Shown here in pieces: positions 10,386 to 22,071 of a stretch of 35,704 bases of DNA (positions are counted from its first letter, which is position 1; every line of letters begins with the position of its first letter). The translations under genes and the position numbers were made by a program. The DNA lies in assembly GCA_019649035.1 (NCBI GenBank), contig BMAT01005910.1:386329-422032 (forward strand). Direction: 5' to 3'. This stretch comes from Elysia marginata. Taxonomy: Eukaryota; Mollusca; Gastropoda; Plakobranchidae. The notes under the pieces are model-generated. The model was not told where the DNA came from, searched no databases, and saw only the letters and a list, made by a program, of their open reading frames with translations.

Positions 10386-13300
10386 TTTTGACACCCAATA
10401 CATATAGGCCTACTGTATTTTTCTTTAAACTTTAGTTTCTAAGACAAATGTGGTTTGTTTAGTGTTTGAATTTTAAAAAATTCTCTTCCTCTCCATTTTC
10501 GGGAAAGCTGGTCAAATCTAAACACAGAGGACAAAAGGAAAAAACTTGAAGAAATTGAATATGGCTATTGCAACAATATGTTTCATGTGGTTTTCACATA
10601 CATGTACATGTATATTAATTCCTGTTTAAACTTAATTCAAGCACAGGAGTCTATTTCTTTGCTTTACCTTTCATTTTGCGAAGTGCAAAATTGTTCTTGT
10701 GTATAGTTGTCTTAAATTTACAATCCTCAAAAATTGTAAAAGATAAATGTTCACCTGCTCCTATTTAAAGCACAATTCACAGCAACTTTTTTGCTCTCAT
10801 GTATCTCCTAAAGATGGTAGAGTTGAGTATAAGTGATGGAATATATTTCTGTGCTAATACTTATTTAAACTTGTATAATATTAACAATTCATTTTTAGCA
10901 GTGAGATATATGAGCTACATGTATTTCCTTTATTTATAAATATCTTGCATTCAGGGCAAATGAGTCAGAAGTTGGACCTTTTTTGTTTAAGAAAACACCA
11001 TTTAAAGACTTATTTTTCCTTCACTAAGTTTGAGTTTTAGATAGTTGACAAAAAAAAAATACTAGATGGGATCCTAAAGCAGATTCCAGTTAAAAAAGTG
11101 ACTCCGCTGTATTTTCAAAAAATTTTGATAATTGTTTGAAATTTTTGGTTTGAAAGCTTAGATACTAAGTTAGAATAATGTCCTGTTCAAAACAGTAATA
11201 CCTATAAAGTTGAACATTTTGACATTTGACTCATTAAATCTGAATGTGAGACAAATTTAATGTAATTTGAAATGTTTATAGCTTGCAGTTGTACCTTTCT
11301 GTCATAAATTCAATCAAATCTCTTGTATTGTTTCACTACTATTTAAAGTATATATATATATATATATATCTACAGTTTATTTTGTGTGTTCCTGGGCCTA
11401 ACCAACCTAAGGGCAAGTTTACTAGTTGAGTAATCTTAAAAATTTAAAGCATATGTTCTGTGTGAACCTGGATTTATGAAAGAGGCTGCAACTAAAGGTC
11501 ATGGTTCTGCCTATTTGTGAATCTGAATGTAATGGTGGACAAAGTAAAGTGAAGTCCAGCCTGATGTTTTAAACCCATCAGAAACAAAATTTAAATTTGA
11601 AATATTCCAAATTTAAAGCATCAATATTAATTACAGATGAGGAATATAATTGGTAATGAAATTGGCCACCAATCTACTTCTTTTGTTGAAGAGAGTGGTG
11701 CAGTAGCAAGCTTTTTTTTTATTTCAGACTTAGGTGCAGGTGTGCAATAGATATATTTTCTATAGAGTTAACTGATCAGTTTCACTGTCCCATGTGGAAG
11801 AAAGATTTGTCATGTTTGCAAACTTTGTCGCAGTGCACAAATATGTGCATGATCTACAGGCTTCCATGAAATCGTAATCATCCTGTTAAACACTCATTCA
11901 CCAGTTTAAAAAATGTACATTCTGGTTAGTTCGGTCCCATATTTAGGCAACATGACAACAATTACAATATATCCTCTTTTTTCCCGATTTTTGTCAATGT
12001 TGTAGAATCATATGATTTATAAGACCATGTCAGTCCTTTGTTTGAAAAATTCACTGGTTACCACTAAAAGCTAGACTTTCATGCAAGTTTGTTGTGCAAG
12101 TTTGTTTTTTTAATAAAAATGTATCCATAACATATCCCCATACTTTTGGATGATCATGTCAAAGGTCACGTACCAACACAATCACTGAGAAGTTAAATCT
12201 AGCCGTCATGCCTTTTTTTTTTTCATACCGTATCCAAGAAAGGTTCTTGTAGACTTTCTTTAAAAAGTTTTTCACCCACAAGGCTCTTTAATTACATATA
12301 TTGAATACTTGAGAATCATGAATTAAAACACATTTCAAAACATACCTTTTCCTGCATATATCACACACAGAGTCAGAGACTTTCATTCCTAATGTTGTGA
12401 ATGTAAATAATGCATTGTGTTGATATGTCCATGTAGTATGTAATAGTTGCGATGGTGATGTTTGCATCTGGAGATATGTTTGCATGGTATGAGGCACTAT
12501 ACAATATTATACATGTAATTTGTGGGGAGAAGCTTTTTTCTATTCAAAAGTATTGGTCATTGATATAATTGCAGTAAATAACATGTACATTGTAATATGA
12601 ACCTGGATAGTTCAAACTACATTTAGATTGTTGATTTTTTCTTCTTTTTTATTGTATGGACATGTATTAATACATGTACATCTATTTCAATTGTTCTGGA
12701 TAATTTGAAGTTACTATAGGATTGGGACTAGAATGTATACTATAACAAAAATGGGATTAAGAATTTATATGGCCATGGTTTGGAAAGAGACTTGTCTAAA
12801 GTTGTCTTTAGAGTTAAGTTAATGTTATGAAATTTGTTTGGTAGCGTCTTACTTGTAAAAAATGTTTTTTAAGTTTCACTCACCACTCAAATGAGTAAAG
12901 AAGTTTGCATTTACATTTACAATTTTCTTTGCTTTACAATGTATGCCTACCATCTGGAAAGATACAGTAATTTCATTTTTTACTATAGTAGAGCCCCTTT
13001 CGACCTAAGTTCTAGGGACTGCACAAATCATTTTGGTTTAGTCAGAGTAGTTGAAAGAAGGAATACGCCCCTAGAGCATTCAAAACACTTTTTTTTTCTG
13101 GTTTAACTCAGTATGACATAGTATATGTACATGTATATATATTTTAGCAAACTGGTCATGTGTTGTCAATTATTTTTCAAATTTAAAGATTAAGATTTTT
13201 TAAATTGTTCTCATAAATGCATAAAGTAAGAATAGATGTGTCTTGACTTAAGTTTACAATTTTTGAAAGTATTAGGATACCTTTTCATTGGCCCCATGCT

Positions 13301-13710
13301 TTTGAAACTTTGTTTCCATGATAACTACTTTTTACATTTGCAATAACATTATATATATGTTAAACTATTACATATATTTATCTTCAGTTTTGCATCATTT
13401 TTTGACAGATTCATTACATGAAAATACAGGATGTTTGAAATAAAAAAGGAGAAATCTTAAAAATGTGCTTACTAATACTATTATTGTAACTATTGGTGCA
13501 TGGTGGGATACTACTAGGGAGGTACTTTCTTTAAATTCTATGCATTATACTTATCAGTAAAGGAGATCTAAACCAGGCCTGCTACTCATGAATATAAGCC
13601 TTGGTCGGGTATTTCAAAACAAACACCATGATAAGAAATTTTAACTTTCTTAGAATTGTAAAAATTTTTATGAACAGTATACAGAAGGAAGGATAAAAAT
13701 TAAAATTTGT
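10386..13710. other. Long AT-rich stretch without a recognisable gene
   Basis: No protein-like frame, splice-bounded exon or RNA gene could be supported. It contains a short (TA)n run near 11350-11370. At about 12984-13080 a CAGT-like end runs into a CT-GGGACT motif that resembles the left end of the MITE family and may be a very old copy. One exact ACATGTACATGT is at 10600-10611. Confidence 0.6.
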
Positions 13711-13720
13711 AATTTGAATT

Positions 13721-13870
13721 GGGACCGCAAAATGTGTTGACTTTAACTAAGCAATGGTTGACTTTAGCTACAAGTACAACAAAAATGTGAAACAATACAA
13801 AATGGGACTGTTGACTTTAAGTTCAAGCCAGAGTTTCCTTAAAGGTGTTGACTTCAAGTGGATTCCACTT
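13721..13870. mobile_element. Truncated second copy of the pogo-like MITE
   Basis: The order of words matches the copy at 6973-7146: GGGACCGCAAAATGTGTTGAC, then TTGACTTTA repeats, AGAGTTTCCTTAAAGGTGTTG and a terminal GTGGATTCCACT. The right end is preserved. The left inverted repeat is missing or too diverged to see. Orientation is the same as the first copy. Confidence 0.7.
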
Positions 13871-13879
13871 TATTGTATT

Positions 13880-14700
13880 AATATTATTACCCCTGTAATT
13901 ATCAATAGGTTGGGAAAGTCCTGGTTTATGTAACTAAACTTATGCAGTTGAGTCCAAACAACATGGATATTTCATTATTTGTTTAATTCAATGTTTATAT
14001 TATTGGTCTTAGTTATTACATGTATTTCCATAAAATTTATGGATAGGATAAAACGTGAATAATTCAAAGTTGAACTTTGTTCTCATAGATTTCATTTTCA
14101 AAATAACCTGACTGGACTGTAGTTACAATGCACTTCATTTTAAAGGTAAAATTTGTCTGATTTATCAATTATATAACTGTAACTCTGCTGACTAGACATC
14201 TTCTTTATACAATGTAATTTAAACTAGAAAATGTAAGTTTTTTAATCTATTTAGGTGATACATATATTTGTGTGTTCAAATGTTGATAGAAAATATAATA
14301 TATTTTTCAATACATGATATGTTATTTGTGAATTGATGGCTAGTAAAAACAATTTACAAAGCTGCCATCATTTTGATATTTTTATCAAATGATAAAGAGC
14401 ATACATCATTACATGTAATGTTACCCTAGCTAAATTTATACTTCATGCACATATATGTTATTGTTTTAATTGAAATGTTGATCACATACATGTACGAGTA
14501 ATAAACTTATGAAATCTTGAATAAAAATTGTTTTTATTTTGGTTGAGCTTTAGTTCTTTGTTCATAAAAGTTCTGGTCTTTCAGGGAAAAAAATCAACAT
14601 GCATGTCTATTCAACTTTTAGCAGATGTATGTAAAGTGTGTTTTCAGTGTTTGTTCATAACCCTCTGTACTCTAAAGCCCTTCTCTAAAGCCCTTCACAC
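13880..14700. other. AT-rich spacer without a recognisable gene
   Basis: Nothing beyond AT-rich unique sequence was recognised between the MITE remnant and the first SINE. Confidence 0.55.
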
Positions 14701-14996
14701 CAACTCTGTGGCCTAGCGGTAAAGACACTCGCTCAGAGATCGGGAGGTACGGGTTCGATCCCGGGCCGAGTCAAAACCAAAGACTTTAAAATTGGTATTA
14801 GCAGCTGATCCACCTAGTGTCTGGCATTATGGATTTAGTGCTAAGTCTGGTCGGCCCAGTGTCAGGATAATGTGACTGGGTGTGGTGTATGCGGCGCTAC
14901 GTACATCACAGTGTGGCAGGACGCTTTCAATTGTCCCAAGCGCCGTCTCTGATATAACCTTGTAGTTAAAAAGAGACGTTAAAATTCAAACAACCA
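14701..14996 (+). mobile_element. tRNA-derived SINE, family A
   Basis: The head has the RNA polymerase III promoter of a tRNA: an A box at 14709-14720 (TGGCCTAGCGGT) and a B box at 14752-14761 (GGTTCGATCC). It is followed by an unrelated body of about 220 bp ending in AAGAGACGTTAAAATTCAAAC and a CAAC-repeat tail (about 14985-15003). The body and tail show that this is a SINE and not a tRNA gene. The well-kept A and B boxes suggest a relatively recent copy. Its family name cannot be given without a repeat library. Confidence 0.8.
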
Positions 14997-15896
14997 ACCA
15001 ACTAAAGCCCTTCAAGGCTAGGGAAATAAAGTGAAACCCAATTAAGAAAAGATTAACATTGCAATATCTGTTCATATTCATAATATCAAAAGCTTGTTTT
15101 ATTTTTTTAAAATTTTGGTTAGGGGTTAAATCAACTCTCTCCCTCTCTCTGTCTGAAACTGAACACATAATTTCGTGACATGTTTTTAGCTATCAATAGT
15201 TTATAAGAATTCTCCTGCTCATGTTTGTGTTTGTGAGTGTGACTGAGTGTCAGGCTGTGACAAAAAGTGGGGAGTCTGTCATGTGTGATAATGGGCAAAG
15301 TATTTTCAGAAATAACATAAAAATTAACAAGTCTAGTGATAATGATATGATGTTACACATAACACTGTAAGTTTATTCCTCATCGCGAAATTAAGCACCG
15401 AAAAATAAAGGATTTTGCATTTTACAAAAATCATAAAACTTGCACAAAAAAATAAGAAAATTTACGCCACATTTTAAAAAAGAAAATGCCTTTAATGGCT
15501 TTACATGTATTTAAAAATACATGTAAAACAAAGAATAACTTAAAATGAGATCTATGAATTGACATTTAATTTTAGTTCAGTTAAAAAACTACATGTACAT
15601 GTATTTCACTGGGGCTCCAATAATACTTTCTATTTACTCGTGGAAATTGAAATTTCGCCCCACCCCTGAAAAAAATACATGTAGCAACAACAGCAACAAA
15701 AAAAAAAAAAAATTCATTTGGTGCAGTTAACATGTTCAGCAAAAGCATTTGAATATTAGCAGCTCAAAGTTTAGTTTCTTTTTTACTTGCTTTATTGTTG
15801 AAAATAGGAACAGCAATCACATTTATCTTTTTTAAAATAAAGAGTTACATGTAAAAGAAAAAAAAATTAAAAAACTCACAATACCACCAAATAATG

Positions 15897-16187
15897 TGGC
15901 AGCGTGCCATAGTGGTTAGCGCGTCGGACTTGTGGGTTCGATTTCCGACCATGTTGCAATTACCTTGAGAAAGCAATTTATTATAACTTCCCTCCAGTCC
16001 ATCCACTTGTAAAATGGGTGCCCAGCTACAGAAAATGCTTGTTAAACTGGTGATAACTGATATTCCCTGCATATGGGTTAAAAGTGGCTCAGAAATGTAT
16101 TTGTCTGCTGGGGCATCAGTGGCGCTGCTCTTGTGGCGACACAGTTACGCTGTGTAACAAAGCCAAATTTACGGAAAGGGAATTAAT
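15897..16187 (+). mobile_element. tRNA-derived SINE, family B (plus orientation)
   Basis: The head shows an A-box-like TGCCATAGTGGTTAGCGCG near 15905 and a B-box-like GGGTTCGATTTCC near 15933. The body includes a GGGTGCCCAGCTACAG segment and the CTGGGGC-TCAGTGGCGCTGCTCTTGTG segment. The tail reads GTAACAAAGCCAAATTTACGG. The same family is present in the opposite orientation at 20262-20572, which confirms its limits and that it is a dispersed repeat. The B box is slightly decayed. Confidence 0.8.
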
Positions 16188-16623
16188 GTAGTGTATGTAA
16201 ATAAAAAAAAAATAAAACTAAAAATTATGCATTCTTTCCTTCAGTTAAAAAAACTAAAAATTTTAATTTTACTAAATTTAGAGTCATTCTGACCTAACAA
16301 GAAAAGATCAGAAAGTGAGACTAAGAGGCAGTTCAACAGAATGATTTACAGCACATGTAGGCCTACTTTAAAGTGAGACACTGTTTTAAGTGTTTAGATT
16401 AAAAGCATACATTTTTGTATGCGTGCTACTACCCAGTTTTTACTAAAATTGTGTATCCCGCTAGGAGGTAGGCCTACATTTGTTGAAGTAATTTCTGAAA
16501 ACTTGCTTAATTTAATACCAAATATTGAAGCTTTTTGACACTTGGAAATTTATAGAAGATAGAGAAAGAAGAAGTTAGATAAACTCCAGTGAAATACACT
16601 GTACATGTGAAATACATGTATGT

Positions 16624-16955
16624 GGGGCGTCGTGGGCTAGTGGTAGACGCTCGGTTTTCGGACCGAAGAGTCTGTGGTTCGAGTCCTGCCTTCAGCGGGT
16701 CGACGTTTACTTTAGTCCTTGAGAAAGGTTGTTTATGTGTACACACATTTTTCTTGGCCTCACTGATGCGTTCTAGGAGTAGGAGAACCCGACTACAGTC
16801 AGAGTGCTAGAGTGATGCGCTTTATTTGCTGCTCATTTGTGAGTTCAGAAGGTACATGTACTTTGAATGCTAATGGCCTGTCGCGGAACACGTGTAAAAC
16901 GCTTAGAAGATATTAATGGATTAGGCGCTTTATAAAAGCGCTCTAGATACTTTTA
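16624..16955 (+). mobile_element. tRNA-derived SINE, family C
   Basis: The tRNA-like head contains TGGGCTAGTGGTAGACGC (A box, from 16633) and GGTTCGAGTCC (B box, 16676-16686). A CGGT...ACCG hairpin lies where the anticodon stem would be. The 3' end carries AAACGCTTAGAAGATATTAATGG and then GGCGCTTTATAAAAGCG, a tail type shared by many tRNA-SINEs and their partner LINEs. The head is not related to families A or B beyond the promoter boxes. Confidence 0.78.
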
Positions 16956-17627
16956 GATGCTTCATTTACATTTTTTCAACTCTAAAGTTAAATGTCAAAT
17001 TACCGATGATTTTTAAGTTATTGCTTTGGTTTTTTAAATAAATACGTGCACAATTTTAGCAATTTTTAAATTTTTGGTGCAAAATTCCGGGTCGACAGAT
17101 TGGGCGTAGACAAAAACTACGAATGAAGAGGACTCTAATTACAGAAACAGGTTCATTTTACATGTATTTTTAGTAAGACAATTTTCTGCTAACAACTGCA
17201 ATAAGAAAATTGAAATTCACAAACATCGAATTACAACAGTACTTGTATGAGTTAAAATCTAACAATAGCAAAGAGGAGCAAGGAACTCACACCTAAAAAG
17301 CTTCGAATTACAAGAGTTTCAGATTATCAGACCACACTATAGAGGTTTCCACTGTACGTGTAAGCTTACTCTTGAAGTAGTCATGTATACAACTAGCCTA
17401 CTGTAATTTGATGCGAAGACCTTGGTCCTGAGATACCCGGTACATGTACATGAAATGTATAATAAAGTTTATGTTGACCTTGGCCTGGTTTTTTAAAATT
17501 TTTTAGATGTACACATACCGGTTCAGAGCGTGTATACCGTAAATAATTATGCTCATAAATCTCAGACTCCTCGTTGTTTAAATCGCTCATGAACTTCTAA
17601 GCTGAGAAGACATTGACTTTAACTAGC
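16956..17627. other. Spacer with a possible decayed TIR element
   Basis: There is no gene. A stretch ending near 17355 (TTCGAATTACAAGAGTTT to GGTTTCCACTGTA) looks like the right end of another old TA-flanked MITE of pogo type. Its left end was not found. The rest is unassigned. Confidence 0.35.
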
Positions 17628-20600
17628 TTATCCTCGTCTACCCGATGGTCCTCGGTCAGCGCGACACGAACAGCTGGTGGCCAAGTTCCTGGTAAAGCGA
17701 CGTATGCTGGTGAGGAGCACGTTCCTGTTACACAGTGCCCAGAACGTCCGGCTTGAGAACACTCTCCGGCACCTGGGAGTTCAAATTACATGCATTTGCA
17801 CATTTTGAATTTACAAAAAAAAAGGCAATGCACATTTGGAAAATTCATGCATTGTGAAATTTAATGTTCATTTGTGTATTCACCCTAACAGTTTGTCTGT
17901 TTTGAAGTTTTTAAGCGGTGTTATTACATGTATGTACATGTATATATACAAAGAACTGTATCGTTATTTGGCGGAACAAAAGACGTCCAGAGAAATTTAG
18001 GAGGCAAAAAAAATCGATTTCTTTTCCAGGGGTTACTTTTGTTTCTTGATACCTCTTTTCTTGGCGTGGTGTTGGAGAAGTAATCAGTTTATAATATGCC
18101 TAAATTGTATAACAATTGCAACAAGGCTGTCAGAGATATAGTGCTGCAAAGTTGAGGACGTCTTTTTGTTTGTTTGTGTTTTTTTTTTTTTTTTTTTNNN
18201 NNNNNNNNNNNNNNNNNNNNNNNNNNNNNNNNNNNNNNNNNNNNNNNNNNNNNNNNNNNNNNNNNNNNNNNNNNNNNNNNNNNNNNNNNNNTAACAATGC
18301 AACAGAGTCCTTGAAATGTACGTGTTGTTCTTTTTATTACATGTTGAATAAAAGATTGGTGTTGATCATTGATTAAAAAATATGAGATAAGAGTAAGACT
18401 GTAGTCATACAACTTACTCTTATAATTTCAGGTTATATCTTCTCATTTAAATGACAAATGTGTTCTTTCGATTTCATCCAAACTTAATAAATATTCGTTT
18501 CAAAAACCAACACAAACAAAATCACAATGTATAATGTGCATTGCGCTATTAATAATCATCATCTAATGTGTATGAAAACAAAGCATCCTCGGTGTGTAGG
18601 CCTATTGACACAAACACGGTCTCTTTCCTCTCTTTTTGGTTCACCCAAACTAGCTAAGTCTGCAAAATTAGCAAGTTAGTTTTGGAAAAAAAACTAAACT
18701 TTACCATGCTTTAAGCATTATTTTTTAATTACGGTATTTGTACGTGTACATTGTACGTAATGTCCAATATAATTTTCTTTAGTAGTTGTGGTCTACTTAT
18801 ACAGTAAAAAACTCTCAGGTACTTTTGAAAAACATTGTAATGCAAGAGTGATAATAAAAAAATCAACAACAACTGCGACAGCAATAATGCCAGCAACAAC
18901 AACAACAATAATAATTAATAATAATAATAACAGTACATGTAATAATAATAACACAACCTATATGTAATTATAATAATAATAATAATAATGACAATAATAA
19001 CCCAGCGATTTGTGGACAACGAGTACAATGTATGCTATTACATCAGAAGCATGCTATGTCATTCCTCAATTTATTAAAAGTGAATACAATCGAGTTAGTT
19101 AGTTTTGGAAAACCACTCTTCCATTACTTGCCTGCAAATCATGAAATAAATTTCAAACCTGTGTTGTAATGACGGGCGCAAATAAGATACTCTTTAATTG
19201 TCATTTTTAAATAACATTCATCCTTTTAAACACTACAGTATTGTGCATGTCATGTAAAGCTTAACGCACCTTTGCAAAACATTTCATAGTTGACATGTAC
19301 ATGTATGGATTTTATTGGTGTGACCGTATAAAATTAGAACCATACTTCCGCCTAATGCTTACCTTGTACATGTAGTTGTACGTCTGTTTGGGAACTCAGA
19401 CATCACTGGTCCCCTAGCAGTGGAGGCCGAGACTACACATTAGAGACCTTAAGCACACGCACCGTGTCTCACTACGCGTACGTGAAAATCGGGAAAGCAG
19501 ATCGAGGAAACTACATGTATAAAAATAATGAAACCAGTTTCTAAAAATAGACCCACAGACGTTCCCGTCATACTCACGCGTTGCTGCTTAAAGTCTGTAA
19601 TCACCGAAAAAAAAAACCCGCGTAAAAAGCTATTTACACCGTGCTTCCGCTCACACATGTACCTGCATGCGCAGTCAGCTACATACAGCTCGGGGAACCC
19701 GGGAGAGATGGGGCAGCACATTTCCCTCTGCCGGTTCACGACGTTGGAGAAACACTTCAGTCGTTCTCTCACACTTCGACAGTTCCGGGAGTCATCGGTC
19801 TGGCGACGTCTACAGCAACCGCTCCTGGAAGAATTATTACAATGTTTATACATGTAAAGTTAAACAAGGACATATTATAATCCATAAGGACCAAATTGAT
19901 TCGCCTTTCCAAAACAAAAGTTAATTTGACCATTCATTCCTAAAAATTAAGTGAACTTTTGGGAAAAAAAGATAATATAACAAAGGCGAAAATTATTTTC
20001 ATAACTTTACAGCATGTTCATGTTTTTTATCGCATACATAAACATATGTACGAGTGTTTTAACTTCAAGGTAAATTCAGATACAGTCTTTGAGGCAATTT
20101 CTCTCGCAATTTGTTCCAATTAGTCGGATTTCGCAATTTTAACAAAACAAAGCTTCAATATTTTGAACAGGCCATTTTTCTGATCTTCCAAACGTTAAAA
20201 ATCGCACGAAATTACATGTACATGTACTGCACATGTGTGTCAAAGTTTTTCTTTATACACTATTTTAATCCCTTTGGGGAAATTCGGCTTTGTTACTTAT
20301 GTTCACTTTGTCACCAAAGAACAGCGCCACTAACGCCCCAGCAGACCAGTACATTTGAGGCCATTTTTATTCATATGCAGGGTGTTGGAGACGCATACAA
20401 AAACTTCAAGAATTGCCTGTAGCTGGGTATCCATTGTACAGGTGGATGGACCGGGGAAAAATAGGGTACATTGCTCTCCCTAGGCAATTGCAACATCGCA
20501 TGGTCGAGAATCGAACCCGCGACGCTCAGATCTCGAGTCCGACGCATTAACAACTCTTCCACGCTGCCCCCAAAGATGTGGAAATTTTTCTTCGATCTAA

Positions 20601-22071
20601 AAATTTAAAGGAATAAACTTAAATTTGAAACCATTTTTCTCAAGTTAAAATTTCCAACATTCAACTAATTTGGAATGGTCGTGGGACATTAACTTAAACT
20701 TTGTTTAACCTGAGTTTCAGTCAATGCTACAGTACAAAGCATCTTACCCGTCAAGAGGTCGAGGTGTAGTGCCTAGACTGCTGAGCATGCGGAAGAAATC
20801 CGCCAAGAGATCCACACTCATGCTGTGAGGAAAACTAGACCCAACGCCTCTGTCTGCAAACCTACGCACCTTGAGGGAGGATAAAAACGCAACTTGCCTG
20901 TTATAGGGAATGTGGCATCATCAAGAGTAGCGATATTTTGCACACAGTGATGAAATCCTAGTGAGATTTCTAAACCATTGTGAGGGAAAGTTTACGCTTA
21001 TTACAACTTTGGTTAGACCACCACGAACAGGAAAATGAATAACGAACTCAAAACTAGAGAGTTGGTAGTCTAGAGCAAAAGTTTATATACTATCAAAAGC
21101 CAAATATTATAAGATAATGAAAGGTGAGTTCAGGTAATTACATAAATGACGGAAACAGTATAAAGGAAAGACAGAGAGGCAGAGTAGAGTCCGAATAAGA
21201 TTATGGAGTAAACAACTGCAACAAGAATTCCCAAACTACTACCAAAAATTATGCTTACCCAAGTTACACAACCCCAAAAAGCTTATCACTCCAAATAATA
21301 GAAGTACAATCTATTGCGCGTGTTTGCACATAATACAACCTATAAATGAATTGAGCTGTAAAAACCCCAAGCGTAATTTAGAACTGGTTGTAAATGATTT
21401 AACTAATATGCAGCACTTTAAAGCAACATAAGTTGTATTTGACGTCTACTTAAACTGTATTGTCATGTTCCTGTTTTGTTTTTATTGTTTTTTTCAATAT
21501 TTTTTGCTCCTTCAACATTGCAATTTACCACTAATTCTGAAACCCTCACACTTGTTACAGTTAACAGTATAGGTGAATGACCAAGCCATAAAATGTTAAT
21601 TAAACAACCAGCTGGTACTTATTTTATACTTCATAAAACTTTTTCTGATTTCGTAATTGCTCGATAATTTTTTACGCAGAAAACCAACGTTAGACTTTCT
21701 TTGCAGAAAAAATACAAACATAATACATTTATGTAGTTTTGAATATAATGTAACTTAAAGTAAATGAACACGGGAGGTTAATTAAAAATTGCTCTGCCCG
21801 ATAATATCAGATCATAACATATCCCTCTCCCCACTCCGGTCATTACGGTATAACATATTCAAATTAATATTAAATCTATGTTTATAATTTTAAAAAAGAA
21901 AATGCATGGTGGAAAGACTTGATTAAGAAAAGAAATGAAAAAATCTTTTTGGCGCTCTCCCTACATCTTCTACATATGACCATGGCCTTATCTTATTGCT
22001 TGTTATGACATGAAGATTGTTGAAGAATTGAATACATACCCTTGCTGCATCATTGCTGTTTCCAAGATGTC
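17628..22071 (-). CDS. Cysteine-rich cytokine-like protein, IL-17-like pattern (4 exons, N-terminus missing)
   Basis: Minus-strand exons are 22071-22040 (32 nt), 20897-20748 (150 nt), 19824-19663 (162 nt) and 17772-17628 (145 nt, stop TAA at 17630-17628). Acceptors read TTTCAG, ATAACAG, TTCCAG and TCCCAG. Donors read GTATGT, GTAAGA and GTACAT. All three junctions are phase 2 and the frame stays open through to the stop: 162 residues. No N-terminal exon or signal peptide is assigned. All 12 Cys lie in the last 100 residues (64, 65, 76, 85, 97, 98, 112, 114, 116, 129, 149, 151). The stretch FPELYVADCACRC followed by a terminal SCSC is reminiscent of IL-17 (YPRYLPEAYCLCRGC ... VGCTC in IL-17D), but the loop after the CP motif is shorter. 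Trunk, noggin or spatzle-type cystine knots are alternatives. Exons 3 and 4 are GC-rich against AT-rich introns. The introns contain a SINE, microsatellites and the N gap. The gene model is better supported than the family name. Confidence 0.5.
18198..18291. other. Assembly gap (94 N) next to a poly(T) run
   Basis: Ambiguous bases follow a T homopolymer at 18181-18197, which probably caused the gap. It lies in the last intron of the minus-strand cysteine-rich gene. Open frames that cross it are meaningless. Confidence 0.98.
18880..18995. repeat. CAA/AAT trinucleotide microsatellites
   Basis: Interrupted (CAA)n passes into (AAT)n, with ACATGTAATAATAATAA in the middle and a second (AAT)n run at about 18970-18990. 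It lies in the last intron of the minus-strand cysteine-rich gene. Confidence 0.9.
20262..20572 (-). mobile_element. tRNA-derived SINE, family B (minus orientation)
   Basis: Reverse-complement relative of 15897-16187. On the minus strand it begins GGGGGCAGCGTGGAAGAG, has GTTAATGCGTCGGACTCGAG and the B box GGGTTCGATTCTCG. It then shares the TACCCAGCTACAGG, CTGGGGCGTTAGTGGCGCTG and AACAAAGCCGAATTTCC segments. It sits in the intron between the second and third exons of the minus-strand cysteine-rich gene, in the same orientation as that gene. Confidence 0.82.

Noticed and set aside
14701-14775. tRNA genes at the SINE heads (also near 15900, 16625 and 20500)
   Set aside because: A and B boxes are present, but the acceptor stems do not close and each head continues into a SINE body and tail.
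17637-17790. Plus-strand frame with a protein-like stretch (HEQLVAKFLVKRR, LENTLRHLGV)
   Set aside because: It is antisense to the last exon of the cysteine-rich gene and shares its third codon positions, so GC bias does not favour it. It lacks a usable donor, while the minus strand has a phased acceptor and joins three other exons. It stays the main alternative reading.
18084-18412. Open frames crossing the assembly gap
   Set aside because: Their middle is made only of unknown bases and poly(T).
20111-20422. 103-codon plus-strand frame
   Set aside because: Much of it is the antisense of the family-B SINE, and the remainder has no protein-like pattern.
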